A stretch of DNA of 64,000 nt. Origin: Chara braunii. Lineage: Eukaryota; Streptophyta; Charophyceae; Charales; Characeae. The stretch spans positions 4,479,123 to 4,543,122 of the forward strand of contig BFEA01000005.1 in NCBI GenBank assembly GCA_003427395.1, written 5' to 3'. Position 1 is the stretch's first letter. Every line of letters starts with the position of its first letter. Of the stretch, positions 22,435-33,629 are shown piece by piece. Position numbers and translations under genes: made by a program. Under the pieces are notes generated by a model. That model worked only from the letters and a program-made list of their open reading frames with translations, did not search any database and was not told where the DNA came from.

Positions 22435-22896
22435 TGTGACGGGCGTGAGGCTGAGGGAGAGCCGAGGGAGAGGAGAGAGGGGGGGAGAGTGAGAGCGCAC
22501 ACACACACTCACTCACTCGACACGACTGAGGGTCAAACGCAGACAGTCGCAAGGCACAAAGTCGAAGTCTTGGATTCCGAATGCCAAAACAACAAGTTAC
22601 ACTGAGTACGTGTACAGCAGCAGAAAACTCGTACGAGACTGGTCCCCGTACCATACGGGGAGCCGATATAAGTATCGGTGACACGGTACCAGGGGCATTT
22701 CTGCAAAGGCCCCGAGGGCAGAACTGAAAAACGCGGTAGTTGAAAGTAGCGCTCGAATTGCAGAATGGCACCAATTGTCCAAAATCCTACTGTACAAAAG
22801 GAGGGGTTTGGACAAAGGGTGCCAGGTCGAAAATGGGATGCAGCCGAAACAGCAAAAAGAGAGACCACGGATCGAGCCCTGGCGGAGTCCGTAACA
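22435..22896 (-). mobile_element. 5' LTR of chromovirus B
   Basis: The 462-bp copy is paired with 14472-14941. It has the same TG…CA ends and the same (CA)n and (GA)n runs. It is followed on the outside by the CAGAC target duplication (22897-22901). Confidence 0.93.
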
Positions 22897-22901
22897 CAGA
22901 C

Positions 22902-23135
22902 CATCTAAGGCATAAATCAGCTAAGTAACTCAACAGGCAGCAAACAAAAAAAAGAGTTCCTACTTTGTATATTGATTAGGAAAACGTCACATATCTTCTG
23001 CATTATCAAATTTCGTTGTTCTGAAGCAGCGGCATCCAGATTTAAAAAAAAAAAAAAAAAAGTCAGAAATCCCATCCACTCATGTAGACTGGGATCCGGG
23101 GTCCGACGGAGGTATCCCCTGTGCTGTTCGCCACC
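22902..23135 (+). other. leader of element A, part 2
   Basis: This is the continuation of the element A leader after the B insertion. It contains a poly-A run (23042-23060) and ends in a good start context, gccaccATGg, for the gag that follows. Confidence 0.6.
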
Positions 23136-25235
23136 ATGGATGACTATCCCATGTACAGGATGTTGGCTCCGTCTGTTCTGTTGGGGCCATTATTCCGTTT
23201 CTTCTTTCCTCTCGGCTTCGGGAGAGTGTGCACTTCCCGCATGATGATGAGGTCCGAAACAGCGGTAGAGCAGGCAAAAATAGACCGCCGCTTAGCCGAG
23301 AAGAAGAAAGAAAAAGATCAGAAAAAGAAATAGAAAGAAGAAGATCAGAGGAAGAAAACTCAACTAGAAGAAGAAAGAATTAAAAAAGAGTTGAACCAAA
23401 AAATGAAAAAAGAATTGCAGGAAGAATTAAAGATTATAGAAGAAGATGAACCTGCAGATGATACAAACAGACTCGTCGGGCGTCGGCCTGAAAGGGGTGA
23501 AAGCAGTCAACCTGGTGGGTTGAATATACAGGTCAGTCCCTTAAACTGATATGACCAGTACAGTTATTCCAATGACAGGATTGAAGAGACGGAGGAAGAA
23601 AGGGACACGTTCGTCGCAAAACTGGTATCAATTGAGGATAAAAGGGAAAAGGAACTCTTGCTAGAAGAAAAACGAGCTGAACTGCACAACAAAATGTTAT
23701 AGCTGCAAAGCGTCAAGAGCTCGAAGAGAAGAAAAGACTGCATGCAAGGGTGAAAGGCTGCAAAGAGAATTACAGGCACAAAAGGAAAAACAAACAGCAC
23801 CCGAAAAACAACTTGCCCTCTTAACAACAATTATTCTCCATACAAAACAAGAGTTAGCGGCGATGAACAAGACCTCGCAGAAAGTTGAAGCTCACCAGTA
23901 CGAGTTTGAGAGAGTCTAGAATACCTTCCTGCAGAGATCTGCAACAAAAGTCGATCATGTTGTGCAAGCATATATTGTAAAATTAGACGAGCAGATCAGC
24001 AAAACTTTAACAACCGCCGTGATTGAGAAATTGGTAAGTAGCAGGGGAGGAGATGGAGGAGATGGAAAATGTGATGGAGACAGAGATAGGAAGAAGAAGG
24101 GCGTGCTTCAAGAAGATGCAGGGGAAGTCAGAAAGAAAGAGGTAAAGGTGCCGTGGACATACACCGGCAAAAAGGAAGCAGATCAGCAAGACTTTAACAC
24201 CCGCCGTGATTGAGAAATTGGTAAGTAGCGGTGGAGGAGATAGAGGAGATCGAAAATGTGATGGAGACGAAGATAGGAAGAAGAACTGCGTGCTTCAAGA
24301 AGATGCAGGGGAAGTCAGAAAGATAAAGGTATAGGTGTCGTGAACATACACCGGCAAAAAGGAAGAAAGTGTTTTACATTGGATTGCAGCGGTTGAGTCC
24401 TACGTGTATGGCCAGTGTATACCGTATTGGGACAGAGTTCTCATGGCCAGCTCGTGTATGGCCAAAGATGCAACTAGTTTTGCAATTTCCCTGCAAAAGG
24501 AAGCTAATTGTCAGTCTATGGTAGAGTATTCCCAACAAACCCGTATTGAAGATTTCTTTAAAGCAGTTCGGGAACGATTTGAAGATAAAAATTTAGCCCG
24601 AAGAACTGAAATGTTAAGCTGAATATCGCTGATAGAAAATGGAAAAGTGTGTTCGCACTTAAATCTACCATGAATGAACTTCTACAATGCGTGGAACATG
24701 GACTTGCCCCGAAGCAGATTCTTAATAACTTTGCAAGAGCACTACCCGATCCACTCCGTACTCAGCTATATCCCCACACCAAAGAAGAGGGGATGACTTA
24801 TGAGAAATTCAGCAAGATCGCATTAGATCATGCCGGTTTCCTGGCGGAGGCAAACTACTGCCATTATTGGAAAGATCTGCATGCCAACAAGAAATGGCAA
24901 AACCGAACCATCTCAGGAAGTATTCCTGGGAAAGACAACCTTCTTCTGACCTTTGAAGGAGGTGTCGAGACTCTCTCCTACGACCAATATATTATTGTTT
25001 GGAGGGAGAACCCAGCGGCACAGTAGTTCAGGAGGGGGACTGCGTGGCCGTTGCAGCCCACGGGGGAGGGCGACAAGGTAGAGGTCGTGGCAGAGGAAGA
25101 GGAGGCGGAGGTCGTGGAGGAAGAGGACCCAACACCCAGAGGGGTGGTGCCGAATGAAGCTACTACGTGGGAGGAAGGGGCAGTGGTCCCTCGCAAGGTG
25201 GCCGAGGACCCAACTCCACATGGGGAAAACTCCTC
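23136..25235 (+). pseudogene. gag of element A (only gene of this element)
   Basis: The start ATG is at 23136 (MDDYPM) in a Kozak-like context. A hydrophobic, probably membrane-spanning stretch (SVLLGPLFRFFFPLGF) covers residues ~12-27, followed by a long K/E coiled coil (23270-23900). The WTYTGKKE segment is tandemly duplicated: two copies of a roughly 190-bp unit start at about 23990 and 24185. The capsid follows (SLQKEANCQSMVEYSQQTRI near 24500; KEEGMTYEKFSKIALDHAGF near 24785), then a glycine/arginine-rich tail. Several stops and frameshifts break it. After about 25235 the sequence jumps straight into LTR sequence, with no protease, RT or integrase. Confidence 0.85.
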
Positions 25236-25239
25236 GATG

Positions 25240-26044
25240 GAAAGTCACGTATCTTCAATCATAATCCCACGAGTCAGTCCTGGTTCATACCAAGAGTCCA
25301 AAAAACAGGCCCAATGGCCCAAAGCAGCAGGAGACCATGGGAAAAGATACCGGGACACACACTTTGCAACAACGGGTACTAGGCAAGAGTCCCAGACACT
25401 TAAGGATGAATGCAGGTCACGCCAGGCCAGTCCAACACTATAAAGGACTGGCCAGCCTCCCAATTTGGACAGATGCTCACTTTGCATGAGAGTGTGGAAG
25501 TGTTGTGGCACTTGTGCGCTAGATCTGCGTGAGCTGCGCTAGGCTGACGAGCAACGCTATATGGGAAGGAAGAGAGTGTTGGCTAGAGGGAAGGCAGCCA
25601 TAGCTGCGCCAGCGCTAGTTAGTATGTTAGTAGGGATAGTCAGTAGGAGATACCAGTGAGTAGTAATCAGAGTAGATCCTCGTGTGATAGGGAGTGTGCA
25701 TGCATGATGAGTGAGGATAGACCAGGACTATAGACATAGAGGGAGAGAGAGAAGAAGGCAGACGAGAGAGGGGGAAGTGTGAGTTATGGTGACACTTACC
25801 TGTTGAGCGTTGTTGTTGACGTTTGGCAGCTGGCGCTGATGAGCACCAGGCTTGGAACTCGTGTTGATCGAAGAAGACTTGTAACTCTGTTCAGCACTAT
25901 ACACATTGAACTCACGAGTTGAGCTTCCTGGTTCTCATTCATTTTCTATTGGGTTTTATGAGAGACTTGGCAATCTATGAAATCAGTGTATATGCATGTG
26001 ATCTGATGCACTCCAGCAAGTGATGAACAGTCGGGTTCCTTGCA
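25240..26044 (+). mobile_element. 3' LTR of element A, 5'-truncated
   Basis: It matches the 5' LTR from about position 13086 onwards (ATAATCCCACGAGTCAGTCC) to the end CCTTGCA. It includes the TATA region CACTATAAAGGACTGGCCAG (about 25435). The first ~265 bp of the LTR is missing, joined directly to gag sequence. That deletion also removed all of pol. Confidence 0.85.
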
Positions 26045-26505
26045 AATGAAAAAAACGATTTAAAAATAAAATTTAAATTATTATGAAAACGTTGCCTTTT
26101 TTTTAGTTTTTAATTTCTTACTCGAGTTTGATTGGGAATTCGGGGATGCCTCCTGGGCAAAAGTTGTTTGCATCATGTTTCTGCATAACATATATTTGTT
26201 ACAGAAGTCGAAATTTTGTTTTTGTCCTAGTTTTTTCACTTGTTATTTGAATTTATTTGGTTTTTGTGTCTTCGATTTTTCACTCGAGTTTGGTACAGAA
26301 TATTGCGATTTGTCTCAGGCAAAAGTTGTTTGAAATATCATTTTGCATAACATACTTTTTTTTCAGATTTTTCTGATGATTTTTTTCTTTTTTCTTTTTA
26401 CATATTCCCGCGTACGGGAGTACCTGTACGCGCGTACATGTCGCGTACAGGAATACGTGTACGTGTGTACGCGCAACCGGCGTACACGTACGCCGTGCAA
26501 CCCAG
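26045..26505. mobile_element. right arm of the terminal-inverted-repeat element
   Basis: This arm contains two diverged copies of a roughly 165-bp unit, starting about 26113 and 26278. Each has ACTCGAGTTTG, then GGCAAAAGTTGTTTG, then TGCATAACATA. It ends in the GTAC-rich terminal region. The left arm (12587-12820) carries one copy of this unit inverted, so the arms have differed by a tandem duplication. Confidence 0.82.
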
Positions 26506-26513
26506 ATAAAGAC

Positions 26514-27850
26514 TTATCTAAGGCACCCTCAGGAGTAGTACGAAGACCCATCCAACATCGCATAGAGATAGAACCTAGCGGTAGAACGCCTAATGGGGCA
26601 GTCTACAAAACGTCCCCCAAGGAGCTAGAGGAGCTTCGTAAGCAACTAGATGAGCTTTTGGAAAAAGGATGGATCAGTACCAGTTCATCTCCTTTTGGCT
26701 CGCCTGTTCTATTCGTCCCAAGGAAAGAGAGAGAGTTACGTATGTGCATAGACTACAGGGGTCTGAACGCCATAACTAAAAGAATGCAGAACCACTGCCC
26801 CGTATAGATTATCTCCTAATCAGGTGCAGGGCTGCAAATACTTCTCAAAGATAGATTTGAAGTAAGGCTATCATCAGACAGAAGTTCACCCTGATGATCA
26901 GCACATGATGCCTTTTGGACCCACCAATGCACCAGCCACGTTTCAGCATTGTATAAACAACTTGTTTAGGCCGTGGCTAGATAGGTTTGTAGTAGTTTAC
27001 TTAGATGATATTTTAGTTCTCAACAGGACCCTCAGGGAATATAAGGGCCATCTTCAGCAGATCTTGGAGAAGCTACGAGAAACTAACTTCAAGATCAATG
27101 CAAAGAAGTGCGAATGGGCTAAGACCGAAGTCCTTTACTTAGGTCACGTGTTGGATGGAGAAAGCATCCGACCTGAGGACAGTAAGACAACATCTATACG
27201 AGATTGGCCAACTCCTCGCACGCTGACAAAGTTGCGATCGTTCCTAGGATTGGCTAACTACTATAGGAAGTTTGTAAGGAACTTCTCCATTATAGTTGTT
27301 CCCCTGTCCAAACTATTAAAGAAAGGGGCTATCTGGCAGTGGGACCAAGATTGTACTTCAGCCCTTAAGAAATTGAAGGCCTTGATAGACTACCCTGTCC
27401 TCAAAGTCGCCGACCCGTCACTACCATTTGTGGTCACTACAGACGCTAGTCGGTATGGCATAGGCGTCGTGTTACAGCAAGATGACAGCAATGGCTATAG
27501 GCCCGTAGAGTTCATGTCAACCAGGTTACCCTCAGAAAAGGTTGCAGCATCGACGTACGAGAGAGAACTTTACGCTCTTACGCAGACCCTATATCACTAG
27601 AGACACTACCTGCTTGGGAGACACTTCAAAGTATACTCATACCGCGAGTCTTGATGGTGGCTGAAAACACAAGCCAAGATGACGCCTAAGTTAACTAGAT
27701 GGGCTGCTGAGATAGACCGGTTTGACTTCGAACTGAAGCCCGTTAAAGGTAATTACAACGTGGTAGTCGATGCTCTCAGTAGTTGAGCAGATTACTTCGG
27801 TGCGATAGTACACTATCTAGACATAGGGGGGGAACACCAAAGGATAAGAG
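26514..27850 (+). pseudogene. reverse transcriptase and RNase H of the outer nested element
   Basis: Pol resumes directly after the target duplication with LSKAPSGVVRR. RT fingers run to about 26805, followed by a frameshift near 26770-26820 and a short deletion before MPFGPTNAPATFQ (26908). The catalytic YLDD is near 26998-27010 (VVVYLDDILV). The thumb and LRSFLGLANYYRKFV follow, then RNase H TTDASRYGIG (about 27437). A TAG at about 27598 and another stop near 27652 interrupt RNase H. Long open stretches remain, so this copy is younger than element 1. Confidence 0.9.
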
Positions 27851-29290
27851 ACACATATTCTCAAGATCCGATCTACAACGAATTGTTGAAACGAGTAAAA
27901 GAAGCCCCAGATAGCGAGCCACGAACCACGAACGAGCTACCGTTTGAGAAGACGACTGTCGTTGACAGATTGTGCATCCCCAATAACGAGGAGATCCGTA
28001 GTCTGATCCTAGGGGAATGCCATGACAATGAAGGGCATTTTGGCCAACCTCATGAAGTCGTATACTTGGCCCGACATGAAGGCGGACTGCATAGAGTATG
28101 TGCATAGTTGTAAGGTCTGCCAGCGCAATAAGACAACGACTAAAGCACCATTAGGCCTTCTCAGACCCCTGCCTATTCGATCAGGACCCGGAGAGTTAGT
28201 TTCCATCGACTTTATGAACACCGGGGTCAGAAGAAGGTACGACAAAAGTCAAGTCATGGTCATAGTAGATCGCTTCAGTAAGTATGCAGTTTTTAGTCCA
28301 TTACCGTCAAAAGCACGTATGGACTTAAATGGAAAAGTTCTTTGATTTCTGGGTAAGTGGGCACGATATCTAGTTGTCCATAGTTAGCGATAGAGACACA
28401 CGGTTTACCAGCCAGGACTGGCAAGATCTTATGAGAGTATACGGATCTAAGTTGTTGATGTCATCGGGCCGTCATCCAGAGACGAACGGTCAAACAAAGC
28501 AGATGAATAAGATCTTGCAACAACTACTTATAATGTACATCAAACCAAACCAAGTGAATTGGGATGAGATGCTCCCAAAGGTAGCTAGTGCATATAACAA
28601 CAGTGTTCACCTAGGTACTTTGTCAAACTCCTAATAAGCTACACATGTCCTTAAGACCGCGTAGACCGTTTGAAGGACTGAACCGGGATCAAATTCAGAT
28701 GTTACCCCCGGCACTAGGGAGTTCTTTGCAACACGAGAAAGAGGTTGCTAGAGTTCTCGAAAACCTTAGGAAAGCCCAACTTCGCATGATTGAGCAAGCA
28801 AGCGAGCATCGCCGACCTCACAGTTTCAGGTAGGCGACCTAGTCTAGGTCAAGTCTAAGGAATTGGCACTGAGGAGAACATCTCTCAAAAGCTCTTACCA
28901 ACTTATAGAGGACCGTGGCCTGTCCTAGAAGTCAAGGGAGGAGAGGACGGACCATCATATACAATAGAGATACCACCGCACCTCCACACGTACCTAGTCT
29001 TCCACATATCAAAGTTGTTGCCATGCACCACCAATGAACAGTTTCCTTCGCGAAGGTCTATGATCCCGCCTGACATGGATGGTACATATGACATAGATTG
29101 CATAGTGGAAGAGGACACTTGCAGAACCGGAGGTCGAGGTCGTCCCCAAAAACAGTATAAGGTAAGGTTTGCTTATCACGAACCCGAGGACGACAGGTGG
29201 TTCACAAGAACTGAGCTCCAGAAAACCCTTCCCGACATAGTGCATGCCTACGAGAGGGCAAGGAAAAGTAAAGGTCCGGTCTTGAGTTAA
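27851..29290 (+). pseudogene. integrase and chromodomain-like C-terminus of the outer element
   Basis: The zinc-binding region (GECHDNEGHFG … HSCKVCQRNK) spans about 28010-28130. The core's first aspartate is in SIDFMNTG (about 28205). The second is in IVSDRDTRFT (about 28380). The glutamate region is altered to TNGQTKQMNK (about 28480), with K where the family has E. The C-terminal domain ends in a chromodomain-like segment, YKVRFAYHEPEDDRWFTR, at 29155-29210 and a stop at 29288. There are several frameshifts (near 28340 and 28835). Confidence 0.86.
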
Positions 29291-29328
29291 AATGTTCTCA
29301 GAGGACCTCAAATTTAGGACGGTGGGAG

Positions 29329-29500
29329 TGAAACGGTTTCACCCAGTTTTACTGACAAATGTAGATTGTAGGACTGGATCCCTAGACCTACACCATTGAC
29401 CCTGTGCATTGACCCTCTGACCCTATGAGATTTGAACTCCTGACATGTTCCTAATTCCATAGGTTAGTTAGTAGTCAACATGTTGGGGCCCAGCCCCGAT
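29329..29500 (+). mobile_element. 3' LTR of the outer nested element, probably truncated
   Basis: It starts TGAAACGGTTTCACCCAG, the same start as 8899 and 4063. It is alignable with the element 1 LTR for about 170 bp, with similar TTGACCC and TTTGAACT(C/G) blocks. Beyond about 29500 I cannot follow the match, so either the 3' end is diverged or another insertion begins. Confidence 0.6.
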
Positions 29501-31270
29501 GTTTAAAAGCCAATGCAAAAGCAGGTATGTCCTCTACAAGTCAGGCCGCCATGCCTAACTTTGCTCTGAAGCCTTTTTGATGCAATGCAACCCCTACTAG
29601 GGCCTTCCAGGTGCAGTGCTTACCAAGGAGATGAACATGACGTTCACCACAGCCAAGTAAGTACCCCTTGCACTCTCCTCCTCAACCCATTCTTCCTCTT
29701 CCTCCTTCCTGGTCCAGTCCACCATAGGTAAGGTGGATGGCCAGGCGCTCCTCTTTCCAGCACTCTACCCTAGCGCTCTACCACCAGGCACTCCACAGCG
29801 TGATGCTGAAACTTGTACACTGCAAATGAGGACGAGCCGAGTGCTCCTCCTAGAGGTGCACCGCCCAAGTTGCCTCTTGGGAAGTAACTTCCAGGCCGTG
29901 CGGCCTCCCAACCGATACCTCCTCCCCTTCGGAGCGAAACTTCAAAGCAGGTCTGGTATCATCTGTTACAGGCCCTAGAGTCAGACTTCAGGACTGGTAC
30001 CCTAGACCTAGGCCTACCTGACACCTAAAATTGACATGGCCTCCAAAGGTACTAACTTTTCGTCTTCTTCTGCTCAGCCTAGTGCTACTCAAGTACTACC
30101 CGAAGATATGGGGGCCTTCACTGCCGCTACTTGAGTGTTTCTCCACTGCAACCCAAAAGTCACCACCACAGGTAAGTACTGGCCCTAAGGGCCTGCCAAA
30201 CAAACAAGTACCCTGGTGGGTGACACACACTCAGGCAGACATGCAGTCAGACAGGCACACAAAAAACCAGCAAGCACGCACACATACATATTGAGAAATC
30301 TCAGCAGAAAGCCAGAGTCTCTACACGGAACACATTCGAGAGGCAAAACAAAAAAAAATCAGCCGGGCTCTCAGGCTGTGTTTTTTGCAGGTCACTACAT
30401 GTTCTTTTTCCGATGATTGATGTTCTCAGCACTATTACACATGCACAGTTTATGTTCCCTTTCAGCGTGTTTTATGAGCCTATTGGGTGAATTGAAGGGA
30501 AAGAAAAGCACTCTGATCATCGAGGACTGCAAGACCAAGCCTCCTTGATATGTATGACCAGTGTGTTTGCTCATAGAGAAAAGTTCTGTGTATGGCATTA
30601 TATATCCTCAACTTGCATATAATGAGTAAACAACATAACAATAACTATTTGCTTGGGCTTGCTTCCAATGATTTCTCTTTTTTTTGCTTCTTTTTTAACT
30701 CTTTTTTAACTATTTGCTTGGGCTTGCTTCCAAAGTTTTTTTCATCGCTCCCTTGCGGTACTTCACTCTTGGTCCCTCGCATGTATTTAGCATTGGATGG
30801 GACTTACCACCCAATTGGGACTGCATTCCCAAACAACCCGACTCTTCAAGAACATCTTGTTGCATAGCAGGGTTCGGCGGTTGACGGGGCTGTCACCCTC
30901 TTTGGCGTCCCCTTCCAGGGAACCTGCACACGGCTCACTGCAGAGGTTGCCTCTCAAAAGATTTGGACCATTTCTCGATTTTGCGGTGTTCCTTTCCCCA
31001 AACAACACTGAAACTCACGCATCCCAGCGGAATATTCACCGCTAGTCGTCAACAGGTTCTCAAATTTTCAGATTTCAAACAAGTGAATTGCATTTCATAT
31101 ACCAAAAAGCACGTGCATGTTTTCTTTAAGGTAATTTTCATGTTTGAATGTGCGATTTCAGAGGTGAGGGTCCTTTGAAACCTGGGTTTTCATTTTTCTC
31201 TCGTGTTTTGAATCCTTTTAATTGCCATCTAAGCATCCAACATCTATCTGAAACCACTGAAATGACCTGA
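29501..31270. other. non-coding repeat region with a two-copy family (R3)
   Basis: I recognise no gene. Positions about 30125-30305 match 45225-45420 in the same orientation: a gagtg(t/c)tt(t/c) start, CCACAGGTAAGTAC, GGCCCTA(a/c)(a/g)GGCCT, ACAAGTACCC and a CA-rich tail. The (T/A)GGTAAGTACC motif looks like a splice donor or an LTR edge. A GCTTGGGCTTGCTTCCAA phrase is duplicated at about 30651 and 30719. Confidence 0.5.
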
Positions 31271-32430
31271 AGTGGTTGAACCTTCTGCCAGGAACAAGCC
31301 CTCAAGGGGCCCTACCAGACATCACATGGTCTAGGCTAGGCCCTCCAGCAAGCCGAGTGGCCACCCTAAGTGAAGGCGGGCCTGAATATTCGTCAGAGGC
31401 AAAATTCTACATTTTCATATGTGGGTATTCAGGCTCTCACAGCACGCCAGTTGGTTGGCTAGATGCGTGAGCCTCACAAAGCTGCGTCATACAGTTGGCC
31501 CAGGCCTTGACAGTTGCGGCTGGGCACATACACACAAAGCAGGGCCGATACATTGGGAAACAGGCTATCGGCCTTTGCAAAAGCAATACCGCCGGCACAT
31601 CTGCCTGGGAGCCCTGCACAGAGGCAGTAAACAGCTCAAGTCCGGAGACTCGGGCCGTGCCCAACTGAAAAGGGCCCAGGCCCTCAACTGTAGTCTCGGG
31701 CCTGGGCGCAGGGTCTGAGACCCAACCAGAAGATATTGGAAGCTTCCAGCCAGGCCACACGCAACATCCAGGAGGCTGCCACTTCCACAAAAGGAGTAGG
31801 GCAGTCCAGGCCAGGAATTCTGGCCAGTGCTGGCAATGCGAAAGAGCTGTTGTGCTCTCGCTTGATGCTGCGCTGCTGCCGAAGTCGCTGACGGGGCGCG
31901 AGGTGGTGAAGGAGGGGCCCTGCAGGGCAGCAAGGCACAGGCAGCCATAGCCGAGCTGCTGGGCGCCAGGGGGTACAGCGGGCGATCTAGTGGTCTTCAG
32001 GGAAGAAGGCGAGTGTGGGGTCATCAAGGTCTGATTGAGGGTGACGAGATACGTACCTGGTACATGAAGAGAGGTCACCGATGGTGTTGACAGTCATGTA
32101 CATTGGTCTTCGAGAGTCGAAGTGATCCTGTTGCGTGAACCAGTTGTAGGTAGGATAGTCGGGTAAAGTAGGCTGGGCGCCGAGCGCCAGACAAAGAGGA
32201 GCGACTTTGGATATTGTGTTGGTGTGGCCTACGGGCTTGAACATTGGCTCATTACTTTGGACGGATACTCGGTGCATTTTGTACCCTGTTCTTGGATACG
32301 ACTACCTTGACATCTGTGTGATTTCGCAACTTGGTTTTGTATATCGTTCACACTCATATTCCTTGCACTTCCGAACCAGGTTTCTGTTGCCCCCACCCAC
32401 GCATCAATCATCGATATTAAACTTCTGAAA
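31271..32430 (-). mobile_element. repeat family I, copy 1 (inverted relative to copy at 54.6-55.5 kb)
   Basis: On the minus strand, the segment from about 32200 to 31700 contains CTGGCGCTCGGCGCCCAG. Further on it contains ACCAGGTACGTATCTCGTCA and a GCT(c/a)(g/a)GCTATGGCTGCCTG block. The plus-strand copy at 54820-55100 has all three in the same order. CTGGCGCTCGGCGCC resembles a primer-site-like or palindromic end. The outer limits are uncertain. Confidence 0.55.
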
Positions 32431-32795
32431 TGACTTGAAGTGGCTGAAACATTTGAAAGCAGTGTCAACTGGTTCAACCACTTCAGGCCATTTCAGGAGT
32501 TTAAAGTGGTTGAAGCTTCTGAAACCGCTATCAGGTCCTTTCATCCAAGCCTACAACGCCGGTATGAAACTGCGACGATGACGTCCAAGGCTTTTGAAAC
32601 CGTCTTCAAAGCCCTCCATCCAAGCCTGCAACACCTGTCTGAAACCGCGATGATGACATGGTGTCTGAAGCTTCTGAAACCGTTTTCAGGCCCATCCATC
32701 TAAAGCCTACAACACCCGTGCGAAACTGCTTGAAACATGTTTTAGGTCCCTCCAGCCAAGCGTCTAAGATTGGTCGGAAACTCTCTTACTGACCT
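32420..32795. repeat. diverged minisatellite, unit about 60-65 bp
   Basis: At least four units share TCTGAAACC, then TTCA(g/a)(g/a)…CC(a/t)TCCA(a/t)…GCCT(g/a)CAACACC. They start near 32425, 32520, 32590 and 32670, with a weak fifth near 32735. A related single unit lies near 31230-31275. No coding content. Confidence 0.7.
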
Positions 32796-32826
32796 GAAAC
32801 CATTGGGAATATGAGGGGAAAATGTA

Positions 32827-33618
32827 TGCACATATTAACCCTCTCTCACGTTCACATGAGATTTCACACACGAAGCCACGAGACGGAATTAGAATCACCC
32901 CACCAAAGAACTGTGCATAATTATTGTATCATACAAAGAGATTGTTTGAGAATCCTCAATGGCTTCAGCAGCTTCCAACAGTCGCAACAGAGATCAGGTA
33001 TGTCACCGCCTTCCTCTCTCTATGACGCGACTCTCTCTCTCGATCTCGCCAATTTTGTAGCTCAACCTCACCGTTCTGTCTTTCTCTCTCTACTTCACCG
33101 CGATGACCCTGAATACACCTGTGCGTCATCAACCCCAAGCTTAGCGGCTACAACTGCCATCTCCTCTATAGTAACCCTTAGGCGCCATTCTCCCTCTTCA
33201 GAAGCATGCCGCCCAAGTTGCTTATCGCCCAAACATCCAACAGTACTTCTGCAACTTGCAAATGAATAACTAGTTGGTGATACCACCATATAGCATGCTT
33301 GACTTGCTTGCGGCCTGTTTCGGACCGGTACCGGTCGCCTTGGTCTGTCAGCCACATGTTCTCAATGTGTTTGGAAGGACTCTGGTTGTATATGGGACAC
33401 TGCTGCAAAAGTGGACTTTGGGACTTTGTCGGTGTATGCAGACCTCTACTGACCCACTATGCTTCGGTACACTGCTGGACTAGGATGCTTCGACCTACTG
33501 TCCCCTAAGGAACCTACCGACCTCGGACTTCGACCTATTGGATTGCCTGGGAAAAGGACAGTTTTGGACATAGCCCAACTGGGATTCAAGGTCCAGGACT
33601 GGGCCATGTGTGCTCCCA
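32827..33618 (-). mobile_element. 3' LTR of deletion-derivative element J (LTR family K)
   Basis: It starts (minus) TGGGAGCACACATGG directly after the Pol C-terminus and its GGACTTCGAAATTAGACCGG trailer. It ends at TGCA (plus 32827-32830). It is homologous to the plus-strand copy at 5771-6653 but lacks the long (GA)n. Its length is about 792 bp. Confidence 0.75.
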
Positions 33619-33629
33619 CCGGTCTAATT

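Larger units (their letters stand above)
14472..22896 (-). mobile_element. complete Ty3/gypsy chromovirus B
   Basis: This 8.4-kb element lies on the minus strand. It has two LTRs (14472-14941 and 22435-22896) starting TGTTACGGACTCC and ending CGCCCGTCACA, flanked by CAGAC duplications. A primer binding site lies just inside the 5' LTR. The internal order is gag, protease, RT, RNase H, integrase and chromodomain, the chromovirus order. The LTRs differ by very roughly 8-10% by eye, so the insertion is not recent. Coding frames are broken in several places, and part of the leader is an assembly gap. Confidence 0.93.
12587..26505. mobile_element. 13.9-kb terminal-inverted-repeat element (hAT-like), bloated by nested insertions
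   Basis: Left end CTGGGTAGCACGCCGTACG and right end (reverse complement) CTGGGTTGCACGGCGTACG are near-identical inverted repeats. Perfect 8-bp duplications flank them. The arms are GTAC-rich near the ends (12599-12675 and 26404-26497). They continue into matching interior sequence, including a block near 12730-12780 that pairs with 26130-26190. The arms total about 0.7 kb (12587-12820 and 26045-26505). Everything between belongs to an inserted LTR element. No transposase is seen, so this is a non-autonomous element. An 8-bp duplication with a C-W-G-G-G end suggests the hAT superfamily, but this is inference. Confidence 0.85.

Noticed and set aside
31437-32078. A 213-codon minus frame
   Set aside because: It lies in repeat family I, has no recognisable domain, and is not conserved as a frame in the second copy at 54.6-55.5 kb.
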